A DNA stretch of 64,000 nucleotides from Parapontixanthobacter aurantiacus (GTDB taxonomy: Bacteria > Pseudomonadota > Alphaproteobacteria > Sphingomonadales > Sphingomonadaceae), in contig NZ_WTYW01000001.1 of assembly GCF_009827635.1 (NCBI RefSeq), forward strand, positions 204,001 to 268,000, given 5' to 3'. Position 1 is the stretch's first letter, and every line of letters starts with the position of its first letter. This document shows positions 55,316-64,000 of the stretch, one piece after another. The position numbers and the translations under genes were made by a program. Below the pieces are notes generated by a model that saw only the letters and a program-made list of their open reading frames with translations, was not told the DNA's origin and made no database searches.

Positions 55316-56302
55316 TCAGCGTCCTACCGGCTCTGCGCTGGTCGTCTTGCCGCGAGTGACGCGGACGACCGGACCCGTCGGTGCTGCCGGACGTTCTACG
55401 GTGCTTGGCGCGCTTTCTTCGGCCGGACGACGACGCGGACGGTTTGACTGAAAGCGCGAGACGTCGGCTCCCGTCGAATAGGTCGTACGACCATCATCGA
55501 TCCGGTTGGCGGCCTCGCGCAGCAGACGTTCTTCCTCGTCAGGCGTCGCATTGTCGGGAATGACAACCTTGCCGGTCGCAATCGCCTGTTCGAGTTCGGC
55601 ATTGCTGTCGGCGATCGCGCGCAGCGACAGGCTCAGCGTGCCGAGCGTCTGGGCGACCGCAACCTTCTCCGCGATCTTCGGCGTGACTTCGATTGTCACG
55701 TTGCGGAAGGTCTTGACGACCGTCTTGCCCTCGACCGTTTGCTGCGTCGTCTTCTGGTCCGTCGCAAGAACGCGAAGGTTACGCATGATGGTTTCCGATG
55801 CCTTCACGCTGAAGCCATCGTCATTTGTGACGGTCTGCGTCAGCATGAGGTCGATCCGGTCGCCGGGAAAGATGAAACCGGCAACGGCGGTCTTGGCCGA
55901 AACGGGGATCGTGACGGCGCGCATGCCGGGCGAAAGGGCTGCAGCGAGGAACCCGCGATCGCCGGGCGATACGAGCGAACCCTGCGTGACCGGCTCGCCG
56001 GCGGTGACCGGATAGCGAACGACCGTGCCGATAAGCGAGTTGAGGTCGCTTTCGCCGTCGATGAAATAAGCTTCTTGCACCATCTCTTCCGGCCATTCCT
56101 GGAACTTCATGGCATCGGCGGTGATGATCGTGCCGGTCGGAAGGGCGCGCTGGGCAACGAGTACCCGGGGACCTTCGTGAACGACGGGCGCAGCCTGTAC
56201 CTGCGGTGCACCAGCGTCACCGAACATGCTGCGGGCAAATACGGCGCTGCCGACCGCGACGATCGATGCACCAATCAGCAATACCAGTTTCTTCTTGTCC
56301 AT
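55316..56302 (-). CDS. cpaB: CpaB/RcpC pilus assembly protein
   Basis: A 328-residue protein with an N-terminal membrane anchor (L-V-L-L-I-G-A-S-I-V-A-V-G-S-A) and an SAF domain (V-L-V-A-Q-R-A-L-P-T-G-T-I-I-T-A) followed by the RcpC domain (P-G-D-R-I-D-L-M-L-T-Q). It lies in the periplasm and stabilises or gates the secretin. The C-terminal 60 residues are proline, arginine and serine-rich. The gap to cpaC is 62 bases and to cpaA 94 bases. Confidence 0.93.
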   Translation of the reverse strand: MDKKKLVLLIGASIVAVGSAVFARSMFGDAGAPQVQAAPVVHEGPRVLVAQRALPTGTIITADAMKFQEWPEEMVQEAYFIDGESDLNSLIGTVVRYPVTAGEPVTQGSLVSPGDRGFLAAALSPGMRAVTIPVSAKTAVAGFIFPGDRIDLMLTQTVTNDDGFSVKASETIMRNLRVLATDQKTTQQTVEGKTVVKTFRNVTIEVTPKIAEKVAVAQTLGTLSLSLRAIADSNAELEQAIATGKVVIPDNATPDEEERLLREAANRIDDGRTTYSTGADVSRFQSNRPRRRPAEESAPSTVERPAAPTGPVVRVTRGKTTSAEPVGR

Positions 56303-56396
56303 GGCTCGTTAAGCCCCCTCGTGTCGGCCCGGATTCCAGTTGCGGGCAATTATGGTTTCCGGGACTACATCCCGATTGGTTAAGATCAGGTTTCGC

Positions 56397-56888
56397 TCAA
56401 ACCGCCGCCGTTGCAGCGACGTCGGTGAGCATCGTGTTGGCGACCATCCACAGTCCGCCCACGGTAATCGCGACGCCGTAAGGCACCTGGATGCGGTCGC
56501 TGCGCTTGCGCTTGAAATGAAGGATGGCGAAGATGATGCTCAGCACGCCGCCAGCGAGCGCCATCACCATGAGCATTTGCAGAAACGGAACGGGCGTCGT
56601 CCACAGGGCGATCGCGGTCAGCAGCTTGATGTCGCCGCCGCCGATCAGACCGAAGCTCCAGATGGCATAGAGGATCGCGAAGACGACGAGAGCAAAGCCG
56701 ATCTGCATGGCGACGCCCGGCCATAGCGAGACGCCCGAAGCCCACCAGAAAGCCGGTGCGACTACAGCCACGGCAAGAACGAGGCGGTTCTCGATCTTGC
56801 GCGATCTGATGTCCGTGATTGCCGCGACAAGCAGCGCGATTGCCAAGAAAGCGATCAGTGCGTAGTGAATTGTTCCGTCCGGCATCAT
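56397..56888 (-). CDS. cpaA: Prepilin peptidase CpaA/TadV
   Basis: A short (about 163 residues) prepilin peptidase with A24-type catalytic aspartates in I-T-D-I-R-S-R-K-I-E-N-R and G-G-G-D-I-K-L-L, and about five or six hydrophobic segments. It processes Flp/Fap pilins before assembly. Starts at ATG 56888 or 56885 behind GGGGG; a TTG at 56897 is less likely. It is the first gene of the minus-strand Tad operon. The pilin gene expected just upstream in Caulobacter-type loci is not in the window; instead there is a divergent hydrolase gene. Confidence 0.9.
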   Translation of the reverse strand: MMPDGTIHYALIAFLAIALLVAAITDIRSRKIENRLVLAVAVVAPAFWWASGVSLWPGVAMQIGFALVVFAILYAIWSFGLIGGGDIKLLTAIALWTTPVPFLQMLMVMALAGGVLSIIFAILHFKRKRSDRIQVPYGVAITVGGLWMVANTMLTDVAATAAV

Positions 56889-56970
56889 TGCCCCCAAGCA
56901 GCCCAGAAATGGTCGTGAAAGGCACTGTTAAGGGACAGGACTTACCAAACAGTAACCATCAGCGAGAGCA

Positions 56971-57939
56971 GTGAGCGGCGAGTTGCAGACAGTGGACGAA
57001 GGCATCGATCGTCGCAGCATTCCCGCTTCTGCCAGCGAAACCATTTGGCGAGCCCCGGACAACCACGAAATCCGCCGGATCGACTGGCCTTGCGAAGCGT
57101 CGAAAGCGCGCGGCTCCATCCTGTTCATGCCGGGGCGCGGAGACCATTACGAAAAATACCTTGAAACGCTTGCCGAATGGCATGACGACGGCTGGCGTGT
57201 CACTTCTGCCGACTGGCGCGGACAGGGCGGCTCGGGCAGGCTCGGCAAAGATCCGCATACCGGCCACATCGAGGATTATGCGATCTGGATCGCCGATCTC
57301 GCCGCTTTCTGGGACGAGTGGAAAGCAGATACGCCGGGGCCGCACGTCCTGATCGGGCATTCGATGGGCGGCCATCTCGTCTTGCGCGCGGTGGCGGAGA
57401 AAGCGGTCGATCCCGATGCGCTCGTGCTGTCCGCACCCATGCTCGGCTTTACTGGCAGCCGTTTGCCGATTTCTCTCATGCATTTTGTCGCGCGAATGGT
57501 GCGCGGGCTGGGCGATCCGATGCGGCGGGCCTGGAAGTGGAGCGAGAAACCGGGTTCGACGCCCGGAACCCGACGCGCGCTGCTGACCCATCACGATGCG
57601 CGCTACGAGGACGAATTATGGTGGCGCGAGAAGCGGCCCGAAGTCGTCATGGGACCGGCAAGCTGGCACTGGGTCGAGCGGGCCTATGCTTCCATGCGGT
57701 CTCTCTTCGCGCCCGGTATCCTCGAAAGCGTGGCGACGCCCACGCTGTTCGTCGCCACGAGCAACGACAAGCTCGTCGCGATGAGGGCAATCGAGGAGGC
57801 AGTGGCGCGCATGCCACATCCCGAGTTGCTCAAGTTCGGCGACGAAGCCCATCACGAGATCCTTCGTGAAGTCGACCCGGTCAGGGATCGCGCCATGGAT
57901 GCGATCCGCCGATTTCTCGACCGTCATGCGAGCGCCTGA
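56971..57939 (+). CDS. Alpha/beta hydrolase, lysophospholipase-like
   Basis: A 322-residue hydrolase. The nucleophile elbow is I-G-H-S-M-G-G-H, an N-terminal lid is followed by F-M-P-G-R-G-D-H-Y-E-K-Y and W-R-G-Q-G-G-S-G-R typical of the monoacylglycerol lipase/lysophospholipase group, and acid and histidine are in N-D-K-L-V and D-E-A-H-H-E. No signal peptide. The start is GTG 56971 with a weak binding site; a later GTG at 56992 is possible. It lies 17 bases upstream of the FAD oxidoreductase gene and probably shares its transcript. Confidence 0.85.
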   Translation: MSGELQTVDEGIDRRSIPASASETIWRAPDNHEIRRIDWPCEASKARGSILFMPGRGDHYEKYLETLAEWHDDGWRVTSADWRGQGGSGRLGKDPHTGHIEDYAIWIADLAAFWDEWKADTPGPHVLIGHSMGGHLVLRAVAEKAVDPDALVLSAPMLGFTGSRLPISLMHFVARMVRGLGDPMRRAWKWSEKPGSTPGTRRALLTHHDARYEDELWWREKRPEVVMGPASWHWVERAYASMRSLFAPGILESVATPTLFVATSNDKLVAMRAIEEAVARMPHPELLKFGDEAHHEILREVDPVRDRAMDAIRRFLDRHASA

Positions 57940-57956
57940 AAGGGCGAGCAGCCGTG

Positions 57957-59054
57957 ATGCCTGAGACTTACGATTTCGCCGTGATCGGAGCGGGCATCGC
58001 CGGTTCGAGCATTGCCGCCGAACTGGCCGAACACGCGAATGTCGTCATCCTCGAAGCAGAAGCGCAACCGGGCTATCATGCGACCGGACGAAGCGCCGCA
58101 TTCTGGGAAGAATGTTACGGTGGCCCGCTTATCGCGCCGCTGACGCTCGCTTCCGGGCCGTTCTTGCGGGAAGGGGGCTTTCTGTCGCCGCGCGGCGCGC
58201 TTTATATCGGGCAGGGAAAGGATAGTCCCGCGCTCAATGCGTTCGAGGATCGCTTCGCCCATACTGCCGCCACCTTCTCGCGTGTCGGGCAAGACTATCT
58301 GGCGCAATCCATTCCCGGCCTGAAACAGCCGTGGGTCGATGGGATCAGCCAGCCCGACTGCTGCGACATCGACGTGGCCGCGCTCCACGCCTTCTATCTC
58401 AAGCGGAGCCGGGAGCGGGGGGCGAGCCTGCGAACCGGCTTCCGGGTCTGTCGCACCGAAAGAAAGCACGGCGACTGGCGCATCGAAAGCGAGGGCGGGG
58501 AAACGGTCGAAGCAGCGTACATCGTCAATGCGGCGGGCGCATGGGCCGGCGAAATGGCACAGCTCGCCGGAGCACAGCCGATCGCGGTTAGCCCGTTGCG
58601 CCGCACGGTGGCCCAGCTTCGCGTCGATCCGGTTCCGCCGGCAGATATGCCCCTTGTGCTGGACATCGCAGGCAGCTTCTATTTCAAGCCCGATGCGGGG
58701 CGGATATGGCTTAGCCCGCATGACGAAACCCCGACCGAAGCATGCGATGCAGCGCCTGAGGAAATCGACGTCGCACAGGCCATAGCCCGCCTCGAGACGG
58801 TCGTGGATTGGCGTATCGAAGCGGTCGAACGGCGCTGGGCCGGATTACGCAGCTTCGCCGCCGATCGCCTGCCCGTATTCGGACCGGATACGCAATGTGA
58901 GAACTTCTACTGGTTTGCCGGGCAGGGCGGATCGGGCATCCAAACATCGCCAGCCGCAGCAGCCGTGGCCGCCAGCATCATTCTCGAAAGCGAAGCACCT
59001 GCTCCTTACGCGGCAATTGATCCATCACCCTATCTCGCCTCGCGATTCGGCTGA
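57957..59054 (+). CDS. FAD-dependent amino acid oxidase/dehydrogenase (DAO family)
   Basis: A 365-residue flavoenzyme with the dinucleotide motif V-I-G-A-G-I-A-G-S-S and E-A-E-A-Q-P-G-Y-H-A-T-G-R-S-A-A-F-W, which resembles D-arginine dehydrogenase/glycine oxidase-type DAO proteins. V-N-A-A-G-A-W-A-G-E and the end F-A-G-Q-G-G-S-G-I-Q-T-S-P-A are further family marks. It probably oxidises a D- or secondary amine amino acid. ATG 57957 is preferred to the GTG one codon earlier. Second gene after the alpha/beta hydrolase. Confidence 0.85.
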   Translation: MPETYDFAVIGAGIAGSSIAAELAEHANVVILEAEAQPGYHATGRSAAFWEECYGGPLIAPLTLASGPFLREGGFLSPRGALYIGQGKDSPALNAFEDRFAHTAATFSRVGQDYLAQSIPGLKQPWVDGISQPDCCDIDVAALHAFYLKRSRERGASLRTGFRVCRTERKHGDWRIESEGGETVEAAYIVNAAGAWAGEMAQLAGAQPIAVSPLRRTVAQLRVDPVPPADMPLVLDIAGSFYFKPDAGRIWLSPHDETPTEACDAAPEEIDVAQAIARLETVVDWRIEAVERRWAGLRSFAADRLPVFGPDTQCENFYWFAGQGGSGIQTSPAAAAVAASIILESEAPAPYAAIDPSPYLASRFG

Positions 59055-59083
59055 AGAATAGAGCCGGCGAGACGGAGCGAGCC

Positions 59084-59518
59084 TTAAGCGACCGATGCGG
59101 CGGCGTCGCTCGCCAGCCGGTCCACCCGCTCGTTTTCCGGGTGACCTGCATGGCCCTTGACCCAGTGCCAGTGCATCTGGTGCCGGTCAGAGGCGGCAAT
59201 CAACTCATGCCACAGATCGGCATTGCGCACGGGCTTCTTGCTCGCATTGACCCAGCCACGCTTCTGCCAGCCCGAAATCCACTTCGTCATGCCGTCGAGG
59301 ACGTATTTGCTGTCGGAATACAGATGCACTTCGCACGGCTCGATCAACGCTTCGAGCGCCTTGATCGCCGCGGTCATCTCCATTCGATTGTTCGTCGTGT
59401 TACGCTCGGCGCCCGACATCGCCTTTTCGTGCTTGCCCATCTTGAGGAGCGCGCCCCAGCCCCCCGGACCCGGATTTCCCTTGCAGGCTCCGTCCGTATA
59501 GATCTCGACTGTCTTCAT
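59084..59518 (-). CDS. rnhA: Ribonuclease HI
   Basis: A 144-residue RNase H that cleaves RNA in RNA-DNA hybrids. The catalytic acidic residues are in I-Y-T-D-G-A-C, R-M-E-M-T-A, Y-S-D-S-K-Y and E-R-V-D-R-L, matching the E. coli D10/E48/D70/D134 set; a basic handle ([12 protein letters not shown]) is present. ATG 59518 gives M-K-T-V-E-I; the in-frame TTG at 59536 is less likely. Follows thrB by 14 bases in a common alphaproteobacterial ispH-thrB-rnhA arrangement. Confidence 0.95.
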   Translation of the reverse strand: MKTVEIYTDGACKGNPGPGGWGALLKMGKHEKAMSGAERNTTNNRMEMTAAIKALEALIEPCEVHLYSDSKYVLDGMTKWISGWQKRGWVNASKKPVRNADLWHELIAASDRHQMHWHWVKGHAGHPENERVDRLASDAAASVA

Positions 59519-59532
59519 GATCGCGCCCTGCC

Positions 59533-60519
59533 TCAAGCCGCTGGCGGGGTGAAGAGGGAATTGTCCGCCTTTTCATAAAAGTCGAGCCGCCGGGCGAATT
59601 GCATAGGATCCTTGCGCGTGACCATCGCCTCGGCACCTGTATCGAACCAGTCGAAGGCGCGCGAGGCGACGAATCGTAGGCAGGCTCCCTTGGCGAGCAG
59701 GGGGAGGGCGCGGCGTTCCTCGTCCGACAAGGCGCGGCGCGAATCATAACCTGCGACGAGCGCGCGGCCCAGCTCTTTGTTAAAGACGTTGCCGGACTCA
59801 TCGAAGCACCAGGCAGCATGGATTACCGCGAGGTCGTAGGCCATCATGTCGTTGCAGGCGAAATAGAAATCGATGAGCCCGCTTACCCTGTCGCCGACCA
59901 TCAGGACGTTGTCCGGGAAAAGGTCGGAATGAATGACCGAGCGCGGCAGATCGGTCGGCCATTCCTCCTTCACTTGCCGCGCCACGTCGAGCGTTCGCGG
60001 CAGGTCCGGGTTTATTTCCGCGAGGCGATCTTCACCGCACCGCGCAAGCGTTTCGACCCATTCGGAGGGACCGAGGCGGTTCTCTCGATGACCGGGGAAG
60101 GACTGCGCTGCAAGGTGAATGCCGGCAAGGGCTTCGCCAACCGCGAACAATTGCTCTTTCGTCGGTTTGTCGGGGGAGATGCCCGGCAGAAATTCGATGA
60201 GCGCGACCGCCTTTCCGTCGATCGCGCGGTGGGTCGCGCCGGTTCGGTCGTGGATCGTGCGCGGTACAGGCGATCCCGCAGCAGCGAGATGATCGAGAAG
60301 GTCGAGAAAATAGGGTAGCTCCGCGATGTCGATGCGGCGCTCGTACATGGTGAGGATGAATTGCCGCCGCGCCCGCTTTTCGCCGCCATCGGTTTCGATC
60401 AGCCAGTTGCTGTTGGAGACCCCTTCGGCAATCCCCTTGGCCGATACGAGCCTTCCGACATCGTAATGTGAGGTCAGTTCGGAAAGTGCCTCGGCACCGA
60501 GATTGGTATAGACAGCCAT
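59533..60519 (-). CDS. thrB: Homoserine kinase (ThrB, APH-fold type)
   Basis: A 328-residue kinase of the aminoglycoside-phosphotransferase fold that phosphorylates homoserine in threonine synthesis; this is the alphaproteobacterial ThrB type, not the GHMP type of E. coli. [13 protein letters not shown] forms the nucleotide loop, [12 protein letters not shown] the catalytic loop and L-I-D-F-Y-F-A-C the metal-binding DF(D) position. It lies 27 bases after ispH on the same strand. Confidence 0.93.
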   Translation of the reverse strand: MAVYTNLGAEALSELTSHYDVGRLVSAKGIAEGVSNSNWLIETDGGEKRARRQFILTMYERRIDIAELPYFLDLLDHLAAAGSPVPRTIHDRTGATHRAIDGKAVALIEFLPGISPDKPTKEQLFAVGEALAGIHLAAQSFPGHRENRLGPSEWVETLARCGEDRLAEINPDLPRTLDVARQVKEEWPTDLPRSVIHSDLFPDNVLMVGDRVSGLIDFYFACNDMMAYDLAVIHAAWCFDESGNVFNKELGRALVAGYDSRRALSDEERRALPLLAKGACLRFVASRAFDWFDTGAEAMVTRKDPMQFARRLDFYEKADNSLFTPPAA

Positions 60520-60546
60520 CGGGTCGTTGCCGGTAACTTCGCGGCG

Positions 60547-61521
60547 TCAGTCCATCAGCTGACGGGGAAGTTTGAACACCATGTTCTCGACCGCGCTCGA
60601 AAGAGTTTCCTCGCGGACATCGCGCCACTCGCCGAGCTTGTCGACCACCTCGCGAACGAGCTGTTCGGGAGCGGAGGCTCCTGCCGTAAGACCGATGGTT
60701 CCCACACCCTCGAGCCAAGCCGGGTCGATGTCCGCAGCGCGCAGGATCAGCTTCGCCGCGGTGCCGCACCGTTCCGCCACTTCTACGAGCCTCAGCGAAT
60801 TGGAAGAGTTGGGCGATCCGATGACCAGTACGAGATCGCTTGCCGGAGCAATCTGCTTGACGGCGGCCTGACGGTTCGACGTCGCGTAGCAGATGTCGTC
60901 CGCCTTCGGTCCGACGATATCGGGGTAGCGTTCCTTCAATGCGGCGATGACGTCCTCCGTATCGTCAACCGAAAGGGTGGTTTGCGTCAAGAATGCAAGT
61001 TCGGCATCGCGCGGAAAGTCGAGCTTCGCGACGTCCGCCGCTTCCTCGACAAGGGTCATCTGTCCCGGTTCGACCTGCCCCATCGTGCCGACGACTTCCG
61101 GATGTCCGGCATGACCGATAAATATGATGTGGCGGTCGCGCTCGATCTGCCGTTCGGCCTGCCGATGAACCTTGCTGACGAGCGGACAGGTGGCATCGAC
61201 ATAAATGAGCTTGCGACGTTCGGCCTCTGCCGGAACCGTCTTGGGCACGCCATGCGCGCTGAAGACCACGGGCGCGTCGTCCGGCACGTCCTCGAGTTCC
61301 TCGACGAAAATGGCTCCTTTTGCCCGGAGGCCATCGACGACGAACTTGTTGTGCACGATCTCGTGGCGGACATAGACCGGCGCGCCGTATTTCTCGAGTG
61401 CGCGCTCCACGATTTCGATTGCGCGGTCGACGCCGGCGCAAAATCCGCGGGGTGCCGCGATGAGCAGGGTCAGGCCGGGCTTAGTCGCCTGTCGGTCGGT
61501 GGCTGGAAAGCGGGCATTCAT
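60547..61521 (-). CDS. ispH: 4-hydroxy-3-methylbut-2-enyl diphosphate reductase IspH
   Basis: A 324-residue iron-sulfur enzyme catalysing the last step of the MEP isoprenoid pathway to IPP and DMAPP. The three cluster cysteines are in R-G-F-C-A-G-V (Cys28), D-A-T-C-P-L-V and I-C-Y-A-T-S-N-R-Q. Substrate-contact motifs H-E-I-V-H-N, F-S-A-H-G-V and S-P-N-S-S-N-S are present. First gene of the ispH-thrB-rnhA row; divergent from a lipoprotein gene. Confidence 0.96.
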   Translation of the reverse strand: MNARFPATDRQATKPGLTLLIAAPRGFCAGVDRAIEIVERALEKYGAPVYVRHEIVHNKFVVDGLRAKGAIFVEELEDVPDDAPVVFSAHGVPKTVPAEAERRKLIYVDATCPLVSKVHRQAERQIERDRHIIFIGHAGHPEVVGTMGQVEPGQMTLVEEAADVAKLDFPRDAELAFLTQTTLSVDDTEDVIAALKERYPDIVGPKADDICYATSNRQAAVKQIAPASDLVLVIGSPNSSNSLRLVEVAERCGTAAKLILRAADIDPAWLEGVGTIGLTAGASAPEQLVREVVDKLGEWRDVREETLSSAVENMVFKLPRQLMD

Positions 61522-61611
61522 GTCCTCGCCTCTAGCGTTTTGTGGACGCGCCCGCTAGGGGCTAGCGCCGACAGCAGGGCGGCAAGGCCCGAAAACGAGG
61601 AACACCGTTCG

Positions 61612-62289
61612 ATGAATGCCCCGATCCGCGCCTTTATCAAGTCCCGCACGAGAGCCCTCGGTCTCGCCGCGGCCGGTGCGCTGGCACTGGCCGGATGCGC
61701 TTCGGAAGGCGATCTCGTCATCGATCAAGGTGTCGGCATTACCGCAATCCGGACGGTTTGTCCCGCCGTCGGCATCCCCGATCATACCGGCGACATCACC
61801 ACGTTCCGGCAGAAAGGTTCACGCACCGCCGATAATCTCGACGTGACGGCTGCGCTGACCAATCTGCGTTCCACCTGCAACGAAAGCGGCGACCGGGTCT
61901 ATGCAGAAGCGACGTTCGACGTCCTTGCCCAGCGCAACGACCCGCGTGGCGCCCGGCAGGTCACACTGCCTTATTTCGCCACCGTGCTGCGCGGTGGCAC
62001 CTCGGTCGTCAGCAAGCAGGTCGGCCAGGTCACTTTGAACTTTGCCGATGGCGAAACACGCGCTCAGGCGTCGGGCAGGGCGGCGGCCTATGTCGACCGG
62101 GCTCAGGCGACACTGCCTGACGACGTGCGTGAGCGCATCACACGGCGCCGTGAGGCGGGCGATCCGGATGCCGCGCTCGATCCGCTGGCCGATCCCGAAG
62201 TGCGCCAGGCAGTCGCACGCGCGACGTTCGAATTGCTGGTCGGCTTTCAGCTGACGCAGGACCAGCTTGCCTACAACGTCACGCGGTAA
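61612..62289 (+). CDS. Lipoprotein of unknown function
   Basis: A 225-residue lipoprotein: basic N-terminus, hydrophobic stretch and the lipobox L-A-G-C with Cys29. The mature part is beta-rich in its first 120 residues (V-D/R-G-x-T alternations, C-N-E-S-G-D-R-V-Y-A-E-A) with a helical C-terminus rich in R, A and D/E. I do not recognise a named domain. ATG 61612 was chosen because GAGGA lies 10 bases upstream; the frame is open much further left, but there it is antisense to ispH. It lies 72 bases before argS. A conserved envelope role is plausible but unproven. Confidence 0.8.
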   Translation: MNAPIRAFIKSRTRALGLAAAGALALAGCASEGDLVIDQGVGITAIRTVCPAVGIPDHTGDITTFRQKGSRTADNLDVTAALTNLRSTCNESGDRVYAEATFDVLAQRNDPRGARQVTLPYFATVLRGGTSVVSKQVGQVTLNFADGETRAQASGRAAAYVDRAQATLPDDVRERITRRREAGDPDAALDPLADPEVRQAVARATFELLVGFQLTQDQLAYNVTR

Positions 62290-62361
62290 CGGCTTTCTCT
62301 CCCTCTCTTTCGCAGGTCATCGCGGACTTGCGATTTCGGGCATTTTGGCTAGGCGCGTCGG

Positions 62362-64000
62362 ATGGACGACACGCATACACTAAACGCAGGTTTTTCCGAG
62401 CGGATCGACGCAATCCTCGATGCGCTCGAAATAGAAGGGCATCTGCCCAAGGACACCGCACGAGCCGGCGTGAGCGTTGAACCGCCGCGCGACGCGGCCC
62501 ATGGCGATCTTGCCACCAATGCAGCGATGGTGCTCGCCAAACAGGCCAAAAGCAATCCGCGCGATCTTGCGGCGCTGATCGTGGAGAAGCTGGAGGGCGA
62601 TGCCCTCGTGACTTCTGCCGAGATCGCCGGACCCGGCTTCATCAACATCAAGCTCGACAATGTCGTGTGGCTCGACGAATTGCGCAGCATCGCGAAGCTG
62701 GGCGATGCCTACGGGCGGTCGCATTCCGGTGCGGAGCGCAAAGTGAACATCGAATATGTTTCGGCCAATCCAACAGGGCCGATGCATATGGGTCATTGCC
62801 GCGGCGCGGTGGTGGGCGACGCACTTGCCGCACTGCTCGAATTCACCGGCCACGAGGTCGTGCGCGAATATTACGTCAACGATGCGGGTGGGCAGGTCGA
62901 TGTTCTCGCCCGCTCGGCTCATCTGCGGTATCGCGAGGCGCTGGGCGAAGAGATCGGCGACATCCCCGAAGGGCTGTATCCCGGCGATTACCTGAAACCG
63001 GTCGGCGAATATCTCGCGAACGAGTTGGGCGACAGGTTCCAGAAAGCGCCGGAAAGCGAGTGGCTGCCGGTATTTCGGGCAGAAGCGGTCGAGCAGATGA
63101 TGAACCTCATCCGGGAAGATTTGGCACGCCTCGGCATACATCACGACGAATTCGCTTCCGAAGCGGCGCTGCAGGCGGCCGGAAAGCCTGAAGAGGCGGA
63201 AGAGTGGCTGAGGGCGCGCGACCTCGTCTATGACGGCGTTCTCGAAGCGCCCAAGGGCAAGGCTCCGCCAGAGGACTGGGAACCGGTCGAATTGCCGCTG
63301 TTCCGCTCGACCCGCTTCGGCGACGATCAGGATCGCCCGATCAGAAAATCCGACGGTAGCTGGACCTATTTCGGCGCCGATCTCGCCTATCACATGCAGA
63401 AGGCAGAGGGCGCTAATGCCCTCATCGATATCTGGGGCGCCGACCATGCGGGCACCGTCAAGCGCATCAAGGCGGCGGTCGCAGCGCTCAGCGAAGGGCA
63501 GGGCAAGCCCATCCCGTTCGACGTCAAGCTGATCCAGATGGTCCAGCTCATGCGGAACGGCGAGCCGGTAAAGATGTCGAAGCGTTCAGGGAATTTCGTG
63601 ACGCTCGCCGAAGTCGTGGAAGAGGTCGGCAAGGACGTCGTGCGCTTCACGATGCTGACCCGCAAGCCCGAAGCGCAGATGGAGTTCGACTTCGCCAAGG
63701 TCGTCGAGGCGAGCCGCGATAATCCCGTATTCTATGTCCAGTACGCTCACGCGCGCATTTCATCCACTCTGCGCAAGGGGGCAGAACAGGGCTTTGCGCC
63801 ATCACCCGACAATCTCGATCTGCTGGGCGATGCCGACCACGCGCTCGTCGCCCTGGCGGCGCAGTTCCCGCGCATCGTCGAGGCAGCGGCGCAGGCGGGA
63901 GAGCCTCACCGGATCGCTTTCTATCTCTACGATCTCGCGGCAGCCTTTCACAGCTTCTGGAACGCGGGCAACGATGACCAGAGCCTGCGCATTTTACAGA
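62362..64000 (+). CDS. argS: Arginyl-tRNA synthetase, N-terminal part
   Basis: Class I synthetase cut by the window edge (about 546 residues visible). The N-terminal Add-1 domain is followed by the catalytic core with [13 protein letters not shown] (HIGH variant), [14 protein letters not shown] style block seen here as [19 protein letters not shown], and V-K-M-S-K-R-S-G-N, a well-preserved KMSK loop. The remaining anticodon-binding domain begins near residue 450 and continues past position 64000. Start ATG 62362 (M-D-D-T-H-T-L) has no strong Shine-Dalgarno. Confidence 0.95.
   Translation, partial: MDDTHTLNAGFSERIDAILDALEIEGHLPKDTARAGVSVEPPRDAAHGDLATNAAMVLAKQAKSNPRDLAALIVEKLEGDALVTSAEIAGPGFINIKLDNVVWLDELRSIAKLGDAYGRSHSGAERKVNIEYVSANPTGPMHMGHCRGAVVGDALAALLEFTGHEVVREYYVNDAGGQVDVLARSAHLRYREALGEEIGDIPEGLYPGDYLKPVGEYLANELGDRFQKAPESEWLPVFRAEAVEQMMNLIREDLARLGIHHDEFASEAALQAAGKPEEAEEWLRARDLVYDGVLEAPKGKAPPEDWEPVELPLFRSTRFGDDQDRPIRKSDGSWTYFGADLAYHMQKAEGANALIDIWGADHAGTVKRIKAAVAALSEGQGKPIPFDVKLIQMVQLMRNGEPVKMSKRSGNFVTLAEVVEEVGKDVVRFTMLTRKPEAQMEFDFAKVVEASRDNPVFYVQYAHARISSTLRKGAEQGFAPSPDNLDLLGDADHALVALAAQFPRIVEAAAQAGEPHRIAFYLYDLAAAFHSFWNAGNDDQSLRILQ

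Overview
The window looks like chromosomal DNA of a high-GC alphaproteobacterium of the order Sphingomonadales, most likely near Erythrobacteraceae. The evidence is the ribosomal protein S21 sequence, an ATP12-type F1 chaperone gene, two large TonB-dependent receptors, an HWE-type histidine kinase, a CtrA-type operator and a Cpa/Tad pilus cluster. I see no phage, plasmid, transposase or CRISPR. Taxonomy is inferred from gene content, not from a search.

Layout, left to right. 0-4 kb: the end of a TSUP (TauE/SafE) permease, its partner TIGR02186 membrane protein, a HerA-like ATPase, and queE on the opposite strand. 4.2-7.1 kb: valS, carrying two repeat-derived in-frame insertions. 7.2-10.8 kb: an Mla-type lipid transport operon (MlaE with fused STAS domain, MlaF, MlaD, lipoprotein). 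10.8-14.6 kb: a six-gene overlapping minus-strand operon (fluC/crcB, pseudouridine synthase, PaiB-like FMN protein, HAD phosphatase, small membrane protein, ATP12). 14.8-20.8 kb: rpsU, an FKBP isomerase and gatC-gatA, then a glycosyltransferase gene that separates gatCA from gatB. 20.9-27.5 kb: HWE kinase, a small beta-rich protein, an M16 peptidase lipoprotein and a penicillin-acylase family enzyme. 27.6-37.4 kb: clpB behind a heat-shock-type promoter, then two TonB-dependent receptors on either side of a small exported protein. 37.5-41 kb: an overlapping operon of two 2-oxoglutarate oxygenases and a methyltransferase. 41-43 kb: thiolase and short-chain dehydrogenase. 43.2-47.1 kb: a more AT-rich stretch with a Kef-type antiporter, a universal stress protein and an amidohydrolase. 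47.2-49.6 kb: methyltransferase, enoyl-CoA hydratase, MarR regulator. 49.7-56.9 kb: cpaA-B-C-D-E-tadB-tadC without the TadA/CpaF ATPase. 57-64 kb: alpha/beta hydrolase, FAD oxidoreductase, ispH-thrB-rnhA, a lipoprotein and the start of argS.

Most genes are core housekeeping or envelope functions. The observations most worth a second look are the palindromic-element insertions inside the essential valS gene, a 24-base motif shared by the upstream regions of queE and an enoyl-CoA hydratase gene, the unstudied dioxygenase/methyltransferase operon, intrinsic terminators placed upstream of rpsU and of the hydratase gene, and the pilus cluster lacking its motor ATPase.
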